Of a stretch of DNA of 64,000 nucleotides, positions 28,948 through 37,380 are shown piece after piece (positions within the stretch are counted from its first letter, which is position 1; the number at the start of each line of letters is the position of its first letter). This stretch comes from Opitutales bacterium. GTDB taxonomy: Bacteria > Verrucomicrobiota > Verrucomicrobiia > Opitutales > JABSRG01. The notes beneath the pieces are model-generated. The model ran no database searches. It worked only from the letters and a program-made list of their open reading frames with translations, and was not told where the DNA came from. A program made the position numbers and the translations under genes. Location: the NCBI GenBank assembly GCA_028280845.1, contig JANQKZ010000020.1:1-64000 (forward strand), given 5' to 3'.

Positions 28948-29675
28948 TGCGTTTCCTCCTACCCTTGATATCTATCGCTCTCGCGGTTTCCGTTAGCTTA
29001 CCAGTCACTTCGCCCGCGCGGGAGGTCGAGGGCATTGTTCAGGCAGATAAAGACATCACGATCAGCGCCAGGACGGAAAACGTCATCGTATCTATGGAGG
29101 TTGAAGAAGGCGACCTCGTGGAAGCTGATCAACTATTGGCCCGCCTCGACAGCCGCACCCAGAAGCTACAGGTCGCCCTGTGGGAAAAACGACTCGAATT
29201 GCTCCAGGTCGCCTACGAGAGCTCTCTCAATCTGAGCCGGGATAATATTGTGAGCCGCGAAGAATTGCTCACCGCCGAAATTGAACGCGACCTCGCTCAG
29301 ATCCAACTGGAAGCTGCCATGGTCGATCTCGCCGATACTGAGCTGCGATCAGCCATTAACGGAGTGATTGTAGAAATAACGAAAGAACCCGGTGAACAGA
29401 CCCAACTGGGAGAGGAGCTTTTCCGCATCGTCAATACGGAGATCGTCTTCATACAGCTCTACCTTCCAGCCGAGGAAGCCGCCACCCTGTCGCTGGGCCA
29501 GGAATTTGTGGTTAAGTTTCCCCAACTGAAGAATCTGGAGACCACCGACGCCACCATCTCCTTTATTGATCCGGCCGTTGACCCCAATAGCGGGTTTCAA
29601 CGCATCCGTTTGCTCCTCCCCAATCCCGACAATAATATCCGGACCGGCCAGCGATGCCGGGTCGTCTTTCCCTGA
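28947..29675 (+). CDS. Short periplasmic adaptor (HlyD/RND MFP type)
   Basis: The 242-residue product has a signal peptide (residues 1 to about 24). A biotinyl-lipoyl half-motif follows (VSMEVEEGDLVEADQLLARL, residues about 49-68), then a short helical hairpin with an 'SREELLTAEIERDLAQIQLE' type sequence, the second lipoyl half (INGVIVEITKEPGEQTQLGE) and a beta-barrel to the C-terminus. This is a compact membrane-fusion protein that would couple an inner-membrane unit to TolC. It lacks the N-terminal membrane helix of HlyD and overlaps the preceding gene by one base. Six bases separate it from the next gene. It is the smallest of three proteins in the operon with lipoyl/HlyD-like parts. Confidence 0.85.
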   Translation: MRFLLPLISIALAVSVSLPVTSPAREVEGIVQADKDITISARTENVIVSMEVEEGDLVEADQLLARLDSRTQKLQVALWEKRLELLQVAYESSLNLSRDNIVSREELLTAEIERDLAQIQLEAAMVDLADTELRSAINGVIVEITKEPGEQTQLGEELFRIVNTEIVFIQLYLPAEEAATLSLGQEFVVKFPQLKNLETTDATISFIDPAVDPNSGFQRIRLLLPNPDNNIRTGQRCRVVFP

Positions 29676-29681
29676 TTTTAA

Positions 29682-31511
29682 ATGAACCTAGAATCAAAAT
29701 TTAGGGAGCAGCTTAAGGTCTGCCGCAATTTCGCCGGCTCCGCAGGTGAGTTCTGGACCCAGTATAGTTCCCTCCTCGGACAACTCGGCGTCGCCGAAAA
29801 ACTTTGCATATTGATCCTGAACCCGGAGGGAAAATGGCAAGCGCTCGCCTCCTACCCGTTGGCTGCCGAACGCTTCTCCATGCCCATCGCCCTCGGCGAT
29901 GCGGATTTCCAATCCTGGGTCGACGAATCCCTTGAACACGGATTTGCCACCCGCGACGGTGAACCCGTACGGCAGGGCAGTGCGCTTCTCATCGCCCTGG
30001 AAACGGGCTCCAATCAATCGGTCCTGGCGCTTTTTCATGATCCTCTGAAATCCATGGACACCCTGGCTCAACAGGGGCCCGTCCTACAAACCGTCGCCGA
30101 TGTCCCCGCCTCCTATTTGCGGGGCCGGCAGCTGCATCAAGCCCTGGAGGATGTTCGACATTGTATCCAAACTCTGGATACTCTTAATATCATCAACAGC
30201 CAGACACGGTTCTATGCCATGGCCATGGCCCTCTGCAACGAGGTCAAAGATCGCTTTGGTTGTTCCCGGGTCAGTCTGGGCTACTTTAAGGAGCCCTACA
30301 TCCGGGCTCAGGCCATCAGCAACATGGACCGGTTTGAACCCAAGATGGAGATCGTTCAGCAGCTGGAGGCCACCATGGAAGAGGCGGTCGATCAGGATGA
30401 GGACATTCTCTATCCGGCCCCCGATAACCAGGGCGGGGCCATCACACGCGAACACCGGCAATACGCGGAGGCCGAAGGATCCGGATTTTTGCTGACCATG
30501 CCCCTCCGCCTTGGAGAGCAGGCTGTCGGCGCCATTTGCTTTGAGCGTCAGGATCGGACCTTTTCAGAGCACGACATCCGGGCCTTACGGGTCCTCTGTG
30601 ACCAGGTGGCCCGGCGGGTTCACGACTTGAGAGAATCAGATCGATGGATCGGCGCCCGGATGGCTGCAGGCCTGCGCCAGTTTTTTGGCGGTTACCTGGG
30701 ATATACACATACCTGGCGCAAGGTGTTTGCCATCCTTGGAACCGCGGTCTTCCTGGCCCTGATATTTATCCGGGTCGAATATCGGGTCGAGGCCCCCTGC
30801 ATCCTGCGCAGCTCGCAACTACTCCACCTCCCCTCGCCCTATCAGGGATTTATAGAGGAGGTGAATGTCAAGGTAGGTGACTTTGTTCCCGCACAACAGG
30901 TATTACTCGCCCTGGATACCAGTGAACTCCTGGTCGAACGGGCCAACCGACTGGCGGAAATCCAGGCGTATTCCAGCGAGGCCGAAAATGCTGAGGCGGA
31001 ACGACGCTTGGCCGATTTACGAATCGCCAATGCTCAGAGAAAACAAAGTGAGGCCGCCCTGGAACTCATCGAGTTTCAACTGGCCCGCGCCGATCTTCGG
31101 GCTCCCTTTGCCGGCGTTATTGTGGAAGGGGATCTGACCGAACGCGTGGGGGCTCCCGTCGAAAAAGGAGAAACCCTCATGCGCTTATCCCGCCTTGAGG
31201 ATCTCTACGTCGAGATGAAAGTAAACGAACGGGACATCCCCCATATCCAGGATAGCATCGGGGGCGAGTTTGCCCTGGCCAGTAAGCCGGATGAACGATT
31301 TCCCTTCACCATCGAACGCATCGAGCCGGTTGCCCTGGCCGAACCCAACGGCAGCGTCTTTCACGTTCGCGGAGTTATAGACGATACAGCAAATGACTGG
31401 TGGCGGCCTGGCATGAGCGGGGTGGCCAAAATCAATACGGAAAAACGATCCCTCCTCTGGATCTTCACCCACCGCCTGGTCGACTTTCTCCGACTCCAAC
31501 TCTGGTGGTAA
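29682..31511 (+). CDS. GAF-domain/HlyD fusion membrane protein
   Basis: The product has 609 residues. Residues about 1-330 are cytoplasmic and include a GAF-like fold (about 160-330, ending ERQDRTFSEHDIRALRVLCD). A single membrane helix follows (about 346-364, FAILGTAVFLALIFI). The C-terminal half is a periplasmic HlyD-type adaptor, with lipoyl halves near PYQGFIEEVNVKVGDFVPAQ and LRAPFAGVIVEGDLTERVG around an alpha-hairpin. GAF domains bind small molecules or act in signalling, so this adaptor could sense a cytoplasmic ligand and gate export. The gene starts six bases after the previous stop and lies 15 bases before the next gene. The ligand is unknown. Confidence 0.85.
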   Translation: MNLESKFREQLKVCRNFAGSAGEFWTQYSSLLGQLGVAEKLCILILNPEGKWQALASYPLAAERFSMPIALGDADFQSWVDESLEHGFATRDGEPVRQGSALLIALETGSNQSVLALFHDPLKSMDTLAQQGPVLQTVADVPASYLRGRQLHQALEDVRHCIQTLDTLNIINSQTRFYAMAMALCNEVKDRFGCSRVSLGYFKEPYIRAQAISNMDRFEPKMEIVQQLEATMEEAVDQDEDILYPAPDNQGGAITREHRQYAEAEGSGFLLTMPLRLGEQAVGAICFERQDRTFSEHDIRALRVLCDQVARRVHDLRESDRWIGARMAAGLRQFFGGYLGYTHTWRKVFAILGTAVFLALIFIRVEYRVEAPCILRSSQLLHLPSPYQGFIEEVNVKVGDFVPAQQVLLALDTSELLVERANRLAEIQAYSSEAENAEAERRLADLRIANAQRKQSEAALELIEFQLARADLRAPFAGVIVEGDLTERVGAPVEKGETLMRLSRLEDLYVEMKVNERDIPHIQDSIGGEFALASKPDERFPFTIERIEPVALAEPNGSVFHVRGVIDDTANDWWRPGMSGVAKINTEKRSLLWIFTHRLVDFLRLQLWW

Positions 31512-31526
31512 GCCCCTTGAGAAGCA

Positions 31527-33686
31527 ATGAGTGATAATCCCTCATTTTACAGCGAGTCCTGGTATCGTGTCCGCAGCCAGCATGTTTCGCTGCGACCCAA
31601 TGTGGTTATCCACAAACAATCCTTCCGCGGCAGGATCTGGTATGTGGTGGAAGACCCATTCAATAACCGGTTTTACCGGTTTCGCCCTCAGGCTTACTCC
31701 TTCATTGCCAGGCTTTCCGAACATAAGACCGTCGAAGAAGTCTGGCAGCAGTGCCTTGATGATGATCCGGAAAATGCGCCTGGCCAGCCCGAGGTAATCC
31801 GCATGCTGGCCCAACTCTACCAGGCCAGCCTGTTGCAATCTGACCTCTCCCCTGATGCTGCCCGCCTCTTTGAACGGCACCGTCGCCAGAAGCAACGGGA
31901 ACTCAAAGCCAAGTTACTCAGCATTCTCTTTATCCGGATTCCGCTCTTCGACCCCAATAGATTACTCGACCGCCTGATGCCGGTCGTGGGGCCGTTGATG
32001 GGTCGGGGTGGCCTCGCCATCTGGCTCCTTGTTGTGCTCCTTGGAGGAAAAACGGTGATCGATAATTTCGCTGCGCTCCGCGATCAAACCGAAGGTATCC
32101 TGGCTCCTGATCGCCTGATTTTTCTCTACCTGAGTTTCATCCTGGTCAAAATTCTACACGAATTCGGGCATGCCTTTCTCACCAAAAAATGGGGAGGAGA
32201 GGTTCACACCGCCGGTATTATGCTCATGGTGTTCAACCCCATCCCCTATGTGGATGCCACGGCCGCATGGGCCTTCCGGGAACGGTGGAAACGGGTCCTC
32301 GTCGGATCCGGAGGCATGCTGGTCGAGCTCTTTCTCGCTGCTATTGCCGCCTTTGTCTGGGCCGCCACGGACGAAGGATTTTGGAACGGGCTCGCCTACA
32401 ACGTGATGTTTGTCGCCTCCGTATCCACCTTGCTCCTGAACATTAATCCGCTGATGCGGTTCGATGGGTATTACATCCTTTCGGACCTCACCGATACCCC
32501 CAACTTAAACCAGCGGTCGAATCGACACGCACTCTACCTCGCGGAGCGCTATATCCTCGGCAGTAAATTGGCCCGGACTCCCGCGGAGTCGAAAAATGAA
32601 GGGGTCTGGTTGGCCGTATTTGCCATTGCCGGCTGGTTCTATCGCCTTTTCATCTTCGCGGTCATTCTCTGGTTTGTGGCTGACCGATTTTTCGGGTTGG
32701 GGTTCCTCGCCGCCATGGTGGGGATTGTCACCTTCTTCATTGTCCCCCTGGTGCGCCTCGTGAATTTCCTCCTCAACGAACCCCGGATTGAATCCATCCG
32801 CCTGCGCGCCCAGCTGATTACCGCATCCATTGCCACCGGCCTGGTCCTGTTCTTCGGTTTCGTCCCTATGCCGGCGGCCTTTCGTGCTCAGGGGATCATC
32901 CACGCCCTGCCACACCGGGAAGTCTACGCCGGGTCACCTGGATACATGAATGCAATCACCCGGAGTTCCCTGACCTGGGTTCAACCGGGAGACCAGCTGT
33001 TCCAGATGCAGAATGACGAGCTGGGAATCCTTCACCGGGCAGTCCGGGCGGAACAGGAAGAAATCGAGGCCCTGCTTCAGGTTGCCGTCAACGACCCCAC
33101 CCTGCAACGCCCAGCCAATCGGCAATTGGACGCCGTTGACGAAAAGATCCAACGCCTCGAAACACAAATGGCGGAACTGGATTATGCCGCGCCATTGGAG
33201 GGGCTTTGGGTGATTCCCCGCCAGGAGAACATCATGGGAGCCTACGCTGAACGCGGCACCCCAATTGGACTGATTTTAAATCCGGACCGGTTTGAATTTG
33301 TCGCCGTGGTGCGGCAACGCCACGCCATGCATCTGTTTAATGAAGAAGTGAGCCGGGTTGTCCTGCGTATTCCCGGGCAGTCGGGAGATGCTATACCCTT
33401 GAGCCGACTTCGATTCATCCCGGCTGAGCAGAGCATCCTCCCCCACCCCTCGTTGGGTTGGGCGGGTGGCGGCCCCATCGAAGTTTCCGCGGACGATCCG
33501 AATGGCATACGAGCCATAGAGCCCTTTTTCCTCGTCTATGGTGAAATTCCTGCGTCGGCTGCCGAGTCGGTCACCATGGCCCATAACCTGGGAGGAGTGA
33601 TCCGTTGCCAGCTCCCCCCAAGTCCCTATTTTGTCCAGGGGTATCGGCTTCTCCGCCGCATGCTCCAGGATCGCTTCGAGATTTAG
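31527..33686 (+). CDS. M50 metalloprotease-HlyD fusion with PqqD-like N-terminus
   Basis: The product has 719 residues. Residues about 20-105 resemble the PqqD/RiPP-recognition winged helix (LRPNVVIHKQSFRGRIWYVV, then an acidic helix pair). A polytopic membrane section follows with the M50 zinc motif HEFGH at 211-215, the partner motif NPIPYVD at 237-243, and NPLMRFDGYY at 307-316. Residues about 450-700 form a HlyD-like lipoyl/barrel section (EVYAGSPGYM and later parts). Relatives are annotated as YydH-type 'putative peptide zinc metalloprotease' proteins and usually sit beside HlyD adaptors. It could bind the leader of the giant protein, cleave it, or serve as the inner-membrane channel. 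All zinc-binding residues are intact, so proteolysis is plausible. Confidence 0.85.
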   Translation: MSDNPSFYSESWYRVRSQHVSLRPNVVIHKQSFRGRIWYVVEDPFNNRFYRFRPQAYSFIARLSEHKTVEEVWQQCLDDDPENAPGQPEVIRMLAQLYQASLLQSDLSPDAARLFERHRRQKQRELKAKLLSILFIRIPLFDPNRLLDRLMPVVGPLMGRGGLAIWLLVVLLGGKTVIDNFAALRDQTEGILAPDRLIFLYLSFILVKILHEFGHAFLTKKWGGEVHTAGIMLMVFNPIPYVDATAAWAFRERWKRVLVGSGGMLVELFLAAIAAFVWAATDEGFWNGLAYNVMFVASVSTLLLNINPLMRFDGYYILSDLTDTPNLNQRSNRHALYLAERYILGSKLARTPAESKNEGVWLAVFAIAGWFYRLFIFAVILWFVADRFFGLGFLAAMVGIVTFFIVPLVRLVNFLLNEPRIESIRLRAQLITASIATGLVLFFGFVPMPAAFRAQGIIHALPHREVYAGSPGYMNAITRSSLTWVQPGDQLFQMQNDELGILHRAVRAEQEEIEALLQVAVNDPTLQRPANRQLDAVDEKIQRLETQMAELDYAAPLEGLWVIPRQENIMGAYAERGTPIGLILNPDRFEFVAVVRQRHAMHLFNEEVSRVVLRIPGQSGDAIPLSRLRFIPAEQSILPHPSLGWAGGGPIEVSADDPNGIRAIEPFFLVYGEIPASAAESVTMAHNLGGVIRCQLPPSPYFVQGYRLLRRMLQDRFEI

Positions 33687-35682
33687 TTCCTTGCTATCTA
33701 CCACCGCAGAATACCAGGCCACGGATTTGGTCCGCAACGCCCCCCTGCCCCAGGGACTGGATCGGCTCGTCTATTCCTCGGCGGGTCTCTTCAAGCGGTT
33801 GAGCGATTCCTCCAAAGCATTCGGTCTCCGGGCAGACGATATCCTGCAGCAGCGGGAGGAGTTCAAAACCTGGAAATCGGGGCGTCTGAAACAGGAAATC
33901 CGATCGCTCCGGGAGGCGGTTCGCCGGGAACGCCATGATCCGACCGAAGCGGCCATCGCCGCCCTCCCCGCTCTGGTTGAAGCCTCCTCCCGGGTCTTAC
34001 GCCTCACCCCTTACCGGGAACAGATCATGGGGGTGCTCGCGCTGCAGGGAAACCATATTACTGAAATGGCTACCGGCGAGGGGAAGACCCTCACTATCGC
34101 CTTGGCAGGGATAACGGCTGGTTGGACCGGGTTCCCCTGCCACATCATTACCGCCAATGATTATTTGGCCGAACGGGATGCCACCAACATGCGCCTGCTC
34201 TACACCTTTTGTGGATTAACCGTAGAATCTGTGCTGCGCAACATGGATCCACCGGCCCGCCAAAAGGCCTACCGTGCCGATGTGGTTTACACGACCAGCA
34301 AAGAGGTGGTAGCCGATTTCCTCCGTGACCGCTTACGCCTCCGCCGGCTACACCCCTCTGCCTTTCGCTCCAACCGGAAGCTGGTCGACCATCGCATGAA
34401 TACTCTCGAGCTGCTCGTCCAACGCGGGATGCACACCGCGATCGTGGACGAGGCCGACAATCTGTTAATCGATGAAGCCGTCACCCCATTAATTATCAGC
34501 CGCCCCCAGGAGAACCAATCGTTAGCCAAAGCCATACGAGTGGCGGACGAAGTAGCCCGCGAACTGGTAGAAGGCCAGGACTTTGTCCGGGATGACCAAC
34601 TGCGGACCGTGGAGTTGTACGCGTCCGCCAAAGAGCGCATGCATCAACACAAGGATCGCCTCGGCAGGTTTTATCGCGAATCCACCTGGCTCGAGGAATT
34701 ACTCCAGAAAGCCCTCATTGCGCGCTGTTACTTTGAACGGGATCGACAGTATGTCGTGCAGGACAAAGAAATCATCATTGTCGATGACTTCACGGGGCGC
34801 CTCATGCAGGGTCGCTCCTGGAAGCAGGGCCTCCAGCAAGCCATTGAAGCCAAGGAAGACCTGCCCATCACCGATCCGAGCGAATCGGTTACCTCGTTGA
34901 GCTTTCAACGCTTTTTCCGATTCTACCGGCGTCTCTCGGGAATAACCGGAACGGCCAGGGAATCCGCCCATGAGTTCTGGGAGGTGTATAACCTGTCCTT
35001 TATCCGCATTCCCCGCCACAGGCCCCTCCAACGCGTAGACAATCCTTCACGGGTCTATCCCGATACTGGGTCCAAATGGGAAGCCCTGCTCGATGAGATT
35101 GAAAGCGTGCACGAAACCGGACGCCCTATCCTGGTAGGAACCCGCAGTATCCACGATTCGGAGCGCATCTCTGAGCAACTTTCTCATCGAGGAGTGGCCC
35201 ACCGGCTCTTAAACGCCTCCAGGGAACGGGAAGAAGCCCAGATCATTGCCCTGGCCGGGCACCGCGACGGAGTCACCATCGCAACCAATATGGCGGGCCG
35301 TGGAACCGATATTAAACTCCACGACGACGTGATTAAACTCGGTGGCCTTCATGTCATCGCCACCGAACTGAATGAGTCCCTCCGCATCGACCGCCAGCTT
35401 TACGGCCGGGCCGGGCGTCAGGGGGATCCCGGGACCTCCTCCACTCTGGTCTCCCTCGAAGATGGTGTCCTCATTCAACACGGCAAATTCATCAAACAAA
35501 TCATGGACGCCCTGTTTCGCCTGCCTCCCTTTCCCGCGCGCGACCGCCTGGCGCGGCTCGCCCTCCGCCTGGCTCAAAGGAAGGCGGAACGCACGGCCAG
35601 GACGCAACGCGGCGGCGTAACCCGGCGCGACTCCTGGATTGAAGAGGTCTTTGCCATGAGTGGGATGGAACTGGGAAGTTGA
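33631..35682 (+). CDS. Shortened SecA-like translocase ATPase
   Basis: The product has up to 683 residues. SecA motor motifs are clear: YREQ Q-motif region (about 128-131), Walker A MATGEGKT (146-153), DEAD box VDEADNLLIDEA (about 272-283), TNMAGRGTDI (about 552-561) and the arginine-finger segment QLYGRAGRQGDPG (about 588-600). Canonical SecA has 800-900 residues; this protein ends about 70 residues after the last motor motif, so it lacks most of the helical wing and scaffold and the C-terminal zinc tail. No ATG precedes the motor. TTG at 33631 overlaps the M50 gene by 56 bases, and TTG at 33691, four bases after its stop, is an equally good start. It probably energises export of the giant protein. 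It is a paralogue, not the housekeeping SecA. Confidence 0.85.
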   Translation: MSRGIGFSAACSRIASRFSSLLSTTAEYQATDLVRNAPLPQGLDRLVYSSAGLFKRLSDSSKAFGLRADDILQQREEFKTWKSGRLKQEIRSLREAVRRERHDPTEAAIAALPALVEASSRVLRLTPYREQIMGVLALQGNHITEMATGEGKTLTIALAGITAGWTGFPCHIITANDYLAERDATNMRLLYTFCGLTVESVLRNMDPPARQKAYRADVVYTTSKEVVADFLRDRLRLRRLHPSAFRSNRKLVDHRMNTLELLVQRGMHTAIVDEADNLLIDEAVTPLIISRPQENQSLAKAIRVADEVARELVEGQDFVRDDQLRTVELYASAKERMHQHKDRLGRFYRESTWLEELLQKALIARCYFERDRQYVVQDKEIIIVDDFTGRLMQGRSWKQGLQQAIEAKEDLPITDPSESVTSLSFQRFFRFYRRLSGITGTARESAHEFWEVYNLSFIRIPRHRPLQRVDNPSRVYPDTGSKWEALLDEIESVHETGRPILVGTRSIHDSERISEQLSHRGVAHRLLNASREREEAQIIALAGHRDGVTIATNMAGRGTDIKLHDDVIKLGGLHVIATELNESLRIDRQLYGRAGRQGDPGTSSTLVSLEDGVLIQHGKFIKQIMDALFRLPPFPARDRLARLALRLAQRKAERTARTQRGGVTRRDSWIEEVFAMSGMELGS

Positions 35683-35724
35683 ATTTACACTTCACTTTCC
35701 CCTCCCTTTCACTTTCACTCTTGA

Positions 35725-36171
35725 ATGCAACTATCCCCACGACCGACTGAAAAAGCTGAACTCGAGGAAGGCGCATTATTTCAGCCCAAGTTTGACGGCG
35801 ACGGCTTGATCCCCTGCATCTGCCAGGATGCTGATTCCGGGATGATCCTCATGTTTGCTTTCATGAACGAGGAGTCCCTCAAGGAGTCGATTCGGACAAA
35901 GACCGCTGTCTATTTCTCCCGCTCCCGCCAGAAATTATGGAAAAAGGGGGAGTCTTCCGGCAATGTGCAACACATCGTAGATATCCGAACCGACTGCGAC
36001 CAGGACGTGGTCCTGATTCGCGTTAGAGCGGACGGGGCAGCCTGCCACATGGGTTATCCGTCCTGTTTCTATCGCGAAGTCAGTTTACCTGCCGTGGAAG
36101 ACGCTCCCGTGGCTTTGCGTGCGGTCGGCCTTGAAAAGGAATTTGACCCGAAAGAGGTCTACAAGTCCTAG
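35725..36171 (+). CDS. hisI: Phosphoribosyl-AMP cyclohydrolase
   Basis: The 148-residue product carries the HisI signature: FDGDGLIPCICQDADSG, FAFMNEESLKESI, YFSRSRQKLWKKGESSG, TDCDQDVVLIRV and ACHMGYPSCFY. The cysteines of DCD, ACH and SCFY are the zinc ligands of this enzyme, which opens the pyrimidine ring of PR-AMP in histidine biosynthesis. Its length matches the single-domain enzyme with no HisE fusion. It follows the SecA-like gene by 42 bases of pyrimidine-rich sequence with no Shine-Dalgarno, and mogA begins five bases after its stop. No other his gene lies in the window. Confidence 0.95.
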   Translation: MQLSPRPTEKAELEEGALFQPKFDGDGLIPCICQDADSGMILMFAFMNEESLKESIRTKTAVYFSRSRQKLWKKGESSGNVQHIVDIRTDCDQDVVLIRVRADGAACHMGYPSCFYREVSLPAVEDAPVALRAVGLEKEFDPKEVYKS

Positions 36172-36176
36172 CCTCG

Positions 36177-36713
36177 ATGCCCGAACAGATCAAAATTGGT
36201 ATTATCAATGTATCGGACCGGGCCAGTGCCGGTGTATATGAAGATATTCCAGGCCAATCCGCCAAAGAAATTCTCAGCGATTACCTGCTGAATCCTGTAG
36301 CATTTGAGTATGCCGTCATTCCGGACGAACAGGCCCGGATCGAAGCGCAGTTGAAACAGATGGCGGACGATGACGGTTGTTGTCTGGTCATCACCACGGG
36401 GGGAACCGGACCGGCCTTGCGGGACGTCACCCCGGAAGCCACGGAAGCGGTTTCAGAAAAATTGATGCCCGGCTTCGGAGAGCTCATGCGCGCGACTTCC
36501 CTCCAATATGTCCCTACGGCCATCCTCAGTCGGCAAACTGCCGGAATACGGGGATCCTGCCTCATCGTGAACCTTCCCGGCAAACCGAAGGCCATCCGGG
36601 AGTGCCTCGAGGCCGTGTTTCCCGCCGTCCCATATTGCATTGATCTTATTGGGGGACCCTATCTAGAATCTAATACTCAACATATTGTATGTTTTCGACC
36701 AAAATCAAAATAG
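36177..36713 (+). CDS. mogA: Molybdopterin adenylyltransferase
   Basis: The 178-residue protein matches MogA along its length. It has IGIINVSDRASAGVYED at the N-terminus, the MPT-binding TTGGTGPALRDVTPEAT loop (about residues 73-89), the MPGFGELMR helix, TAILSRQTAGIRG and the LIVNLPGKPKAIRECLEAVF segment. MogA adenylylates molybdopterin before molybdate insertion in molybdenum cofactor synthesis. The gene sits five bases after hisI and nine bases before the response-regulator gene, so the three are probably co-transcribed, though their pathways are unrelated. Confidence 0.95.
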   Translation: MPEQIKIGIINVSDRASAGVYEDIPGQSAKEILSDYLLNPVAFEYAVIPDEQARIEAQLKQMADDDGCCLVITTGGTGPALRDVTPEATEAVSEKLMPGFGELMRATSLQYVPTAILSRQTAGIRGSCLIVNLPGKPKAIRECLEAVFPAVPYCIDLIGGPYLESNTQHIVCFRPKSK

Positions 36714-36722
36714 GGTGTTGTT

Positions 36723-37331
36723 ATGCAAATAATGGTTGTTGAGGATGACCACATCTCCCGGCGTCTAGTGACTACAGTGCTCAAGCAGTTGGGATACGAT
36801 TTGATTGTCGCTGAAGATGGAGAGGAAGCGTGGCGAATGTTTCAGGTCTCCCCGGTGCGACTCGTAGTCAGCGACTGGCTCATGCCCAAGATGGACGGAC
36901 TGCAGCTGTGTGAAAAGATTCGGGAGCACGACCAGGACGGCCCCTATACCTACTTCATATGTCTCACCGCCAACGCATCCGAGCGGGAAAACTACATCAA
37001 AGCCATGCAGGTCGGGGTGGATGACTTCCTCAGCAAACCCCTCGACCGCGCCAAGCTCGAAATTCGCCTGAAAGTAGCTGAACGTATCCTCAAAGCCACC
37101 TCTCGGATCGAGTCCCTGGAAAACGTTCTCACCATTTGCACCTATACCAAGAAAATTCAACTGCCTGAAGAGGGCTGGGAAACGATCGAGGAGTTCCTGC
37201 AAAAGCATCTCGGCATCACGGTCACACACGGGATCTCCCCGGACCATTACGAAACCGTCATCAAGCCTCAGCTGGAAGAACTCAAACGGCAAACCCAGAA
37301 CCCCGCCGGCCAGTCGTTGCCCGGGTCATAG
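36723..37331 (+). CDS. Response regulator with unusual C-terminal tail
   Basis: The 202-residue protein has an N-terminal receiver domain (residues 2 to about 122). The acidic pocket EDD is at 7-9, the phosphoacceptor is D51 in [12 protein letters not shown], the conserved Thr lies in CLTANA, and the Lys in FLSKPLD. There is no DNA-binding domain. The tail (about 135-185) resembles the short segment found after PAS or receiver modules, with pattern 'ICxxCKKI...W..IE.....HGICPEC', but here it reads ICTYTKKI and HGISPDHY, so most cysteines are lost. It could act by protein-protein contact. No histidine kinase is adjacent. Confidence 0.9.
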   Translation: MQIMVVEDDHISRRLVTTVLKQLGYDLIVAEDGEEAWRMFQVSPVRLVVSDWLMPKMDGLQLCEKIREHDQDGPYTYFICLTANASERENYIKAMQVGVDDFLSKPLDRAKLEIRLKVAERILKATSRIESLENVLTICTYTKKIQLPEEGWETIEEFLQKHLGITVTHGISPDHYETVIKPQLEELKRQTQNPAGQSLPGS

Positions 37332-37380
37332 ACATCAGACACAATCTCTCTTCTCTCTCTTTCCCTTCCACCTCTTTCCT

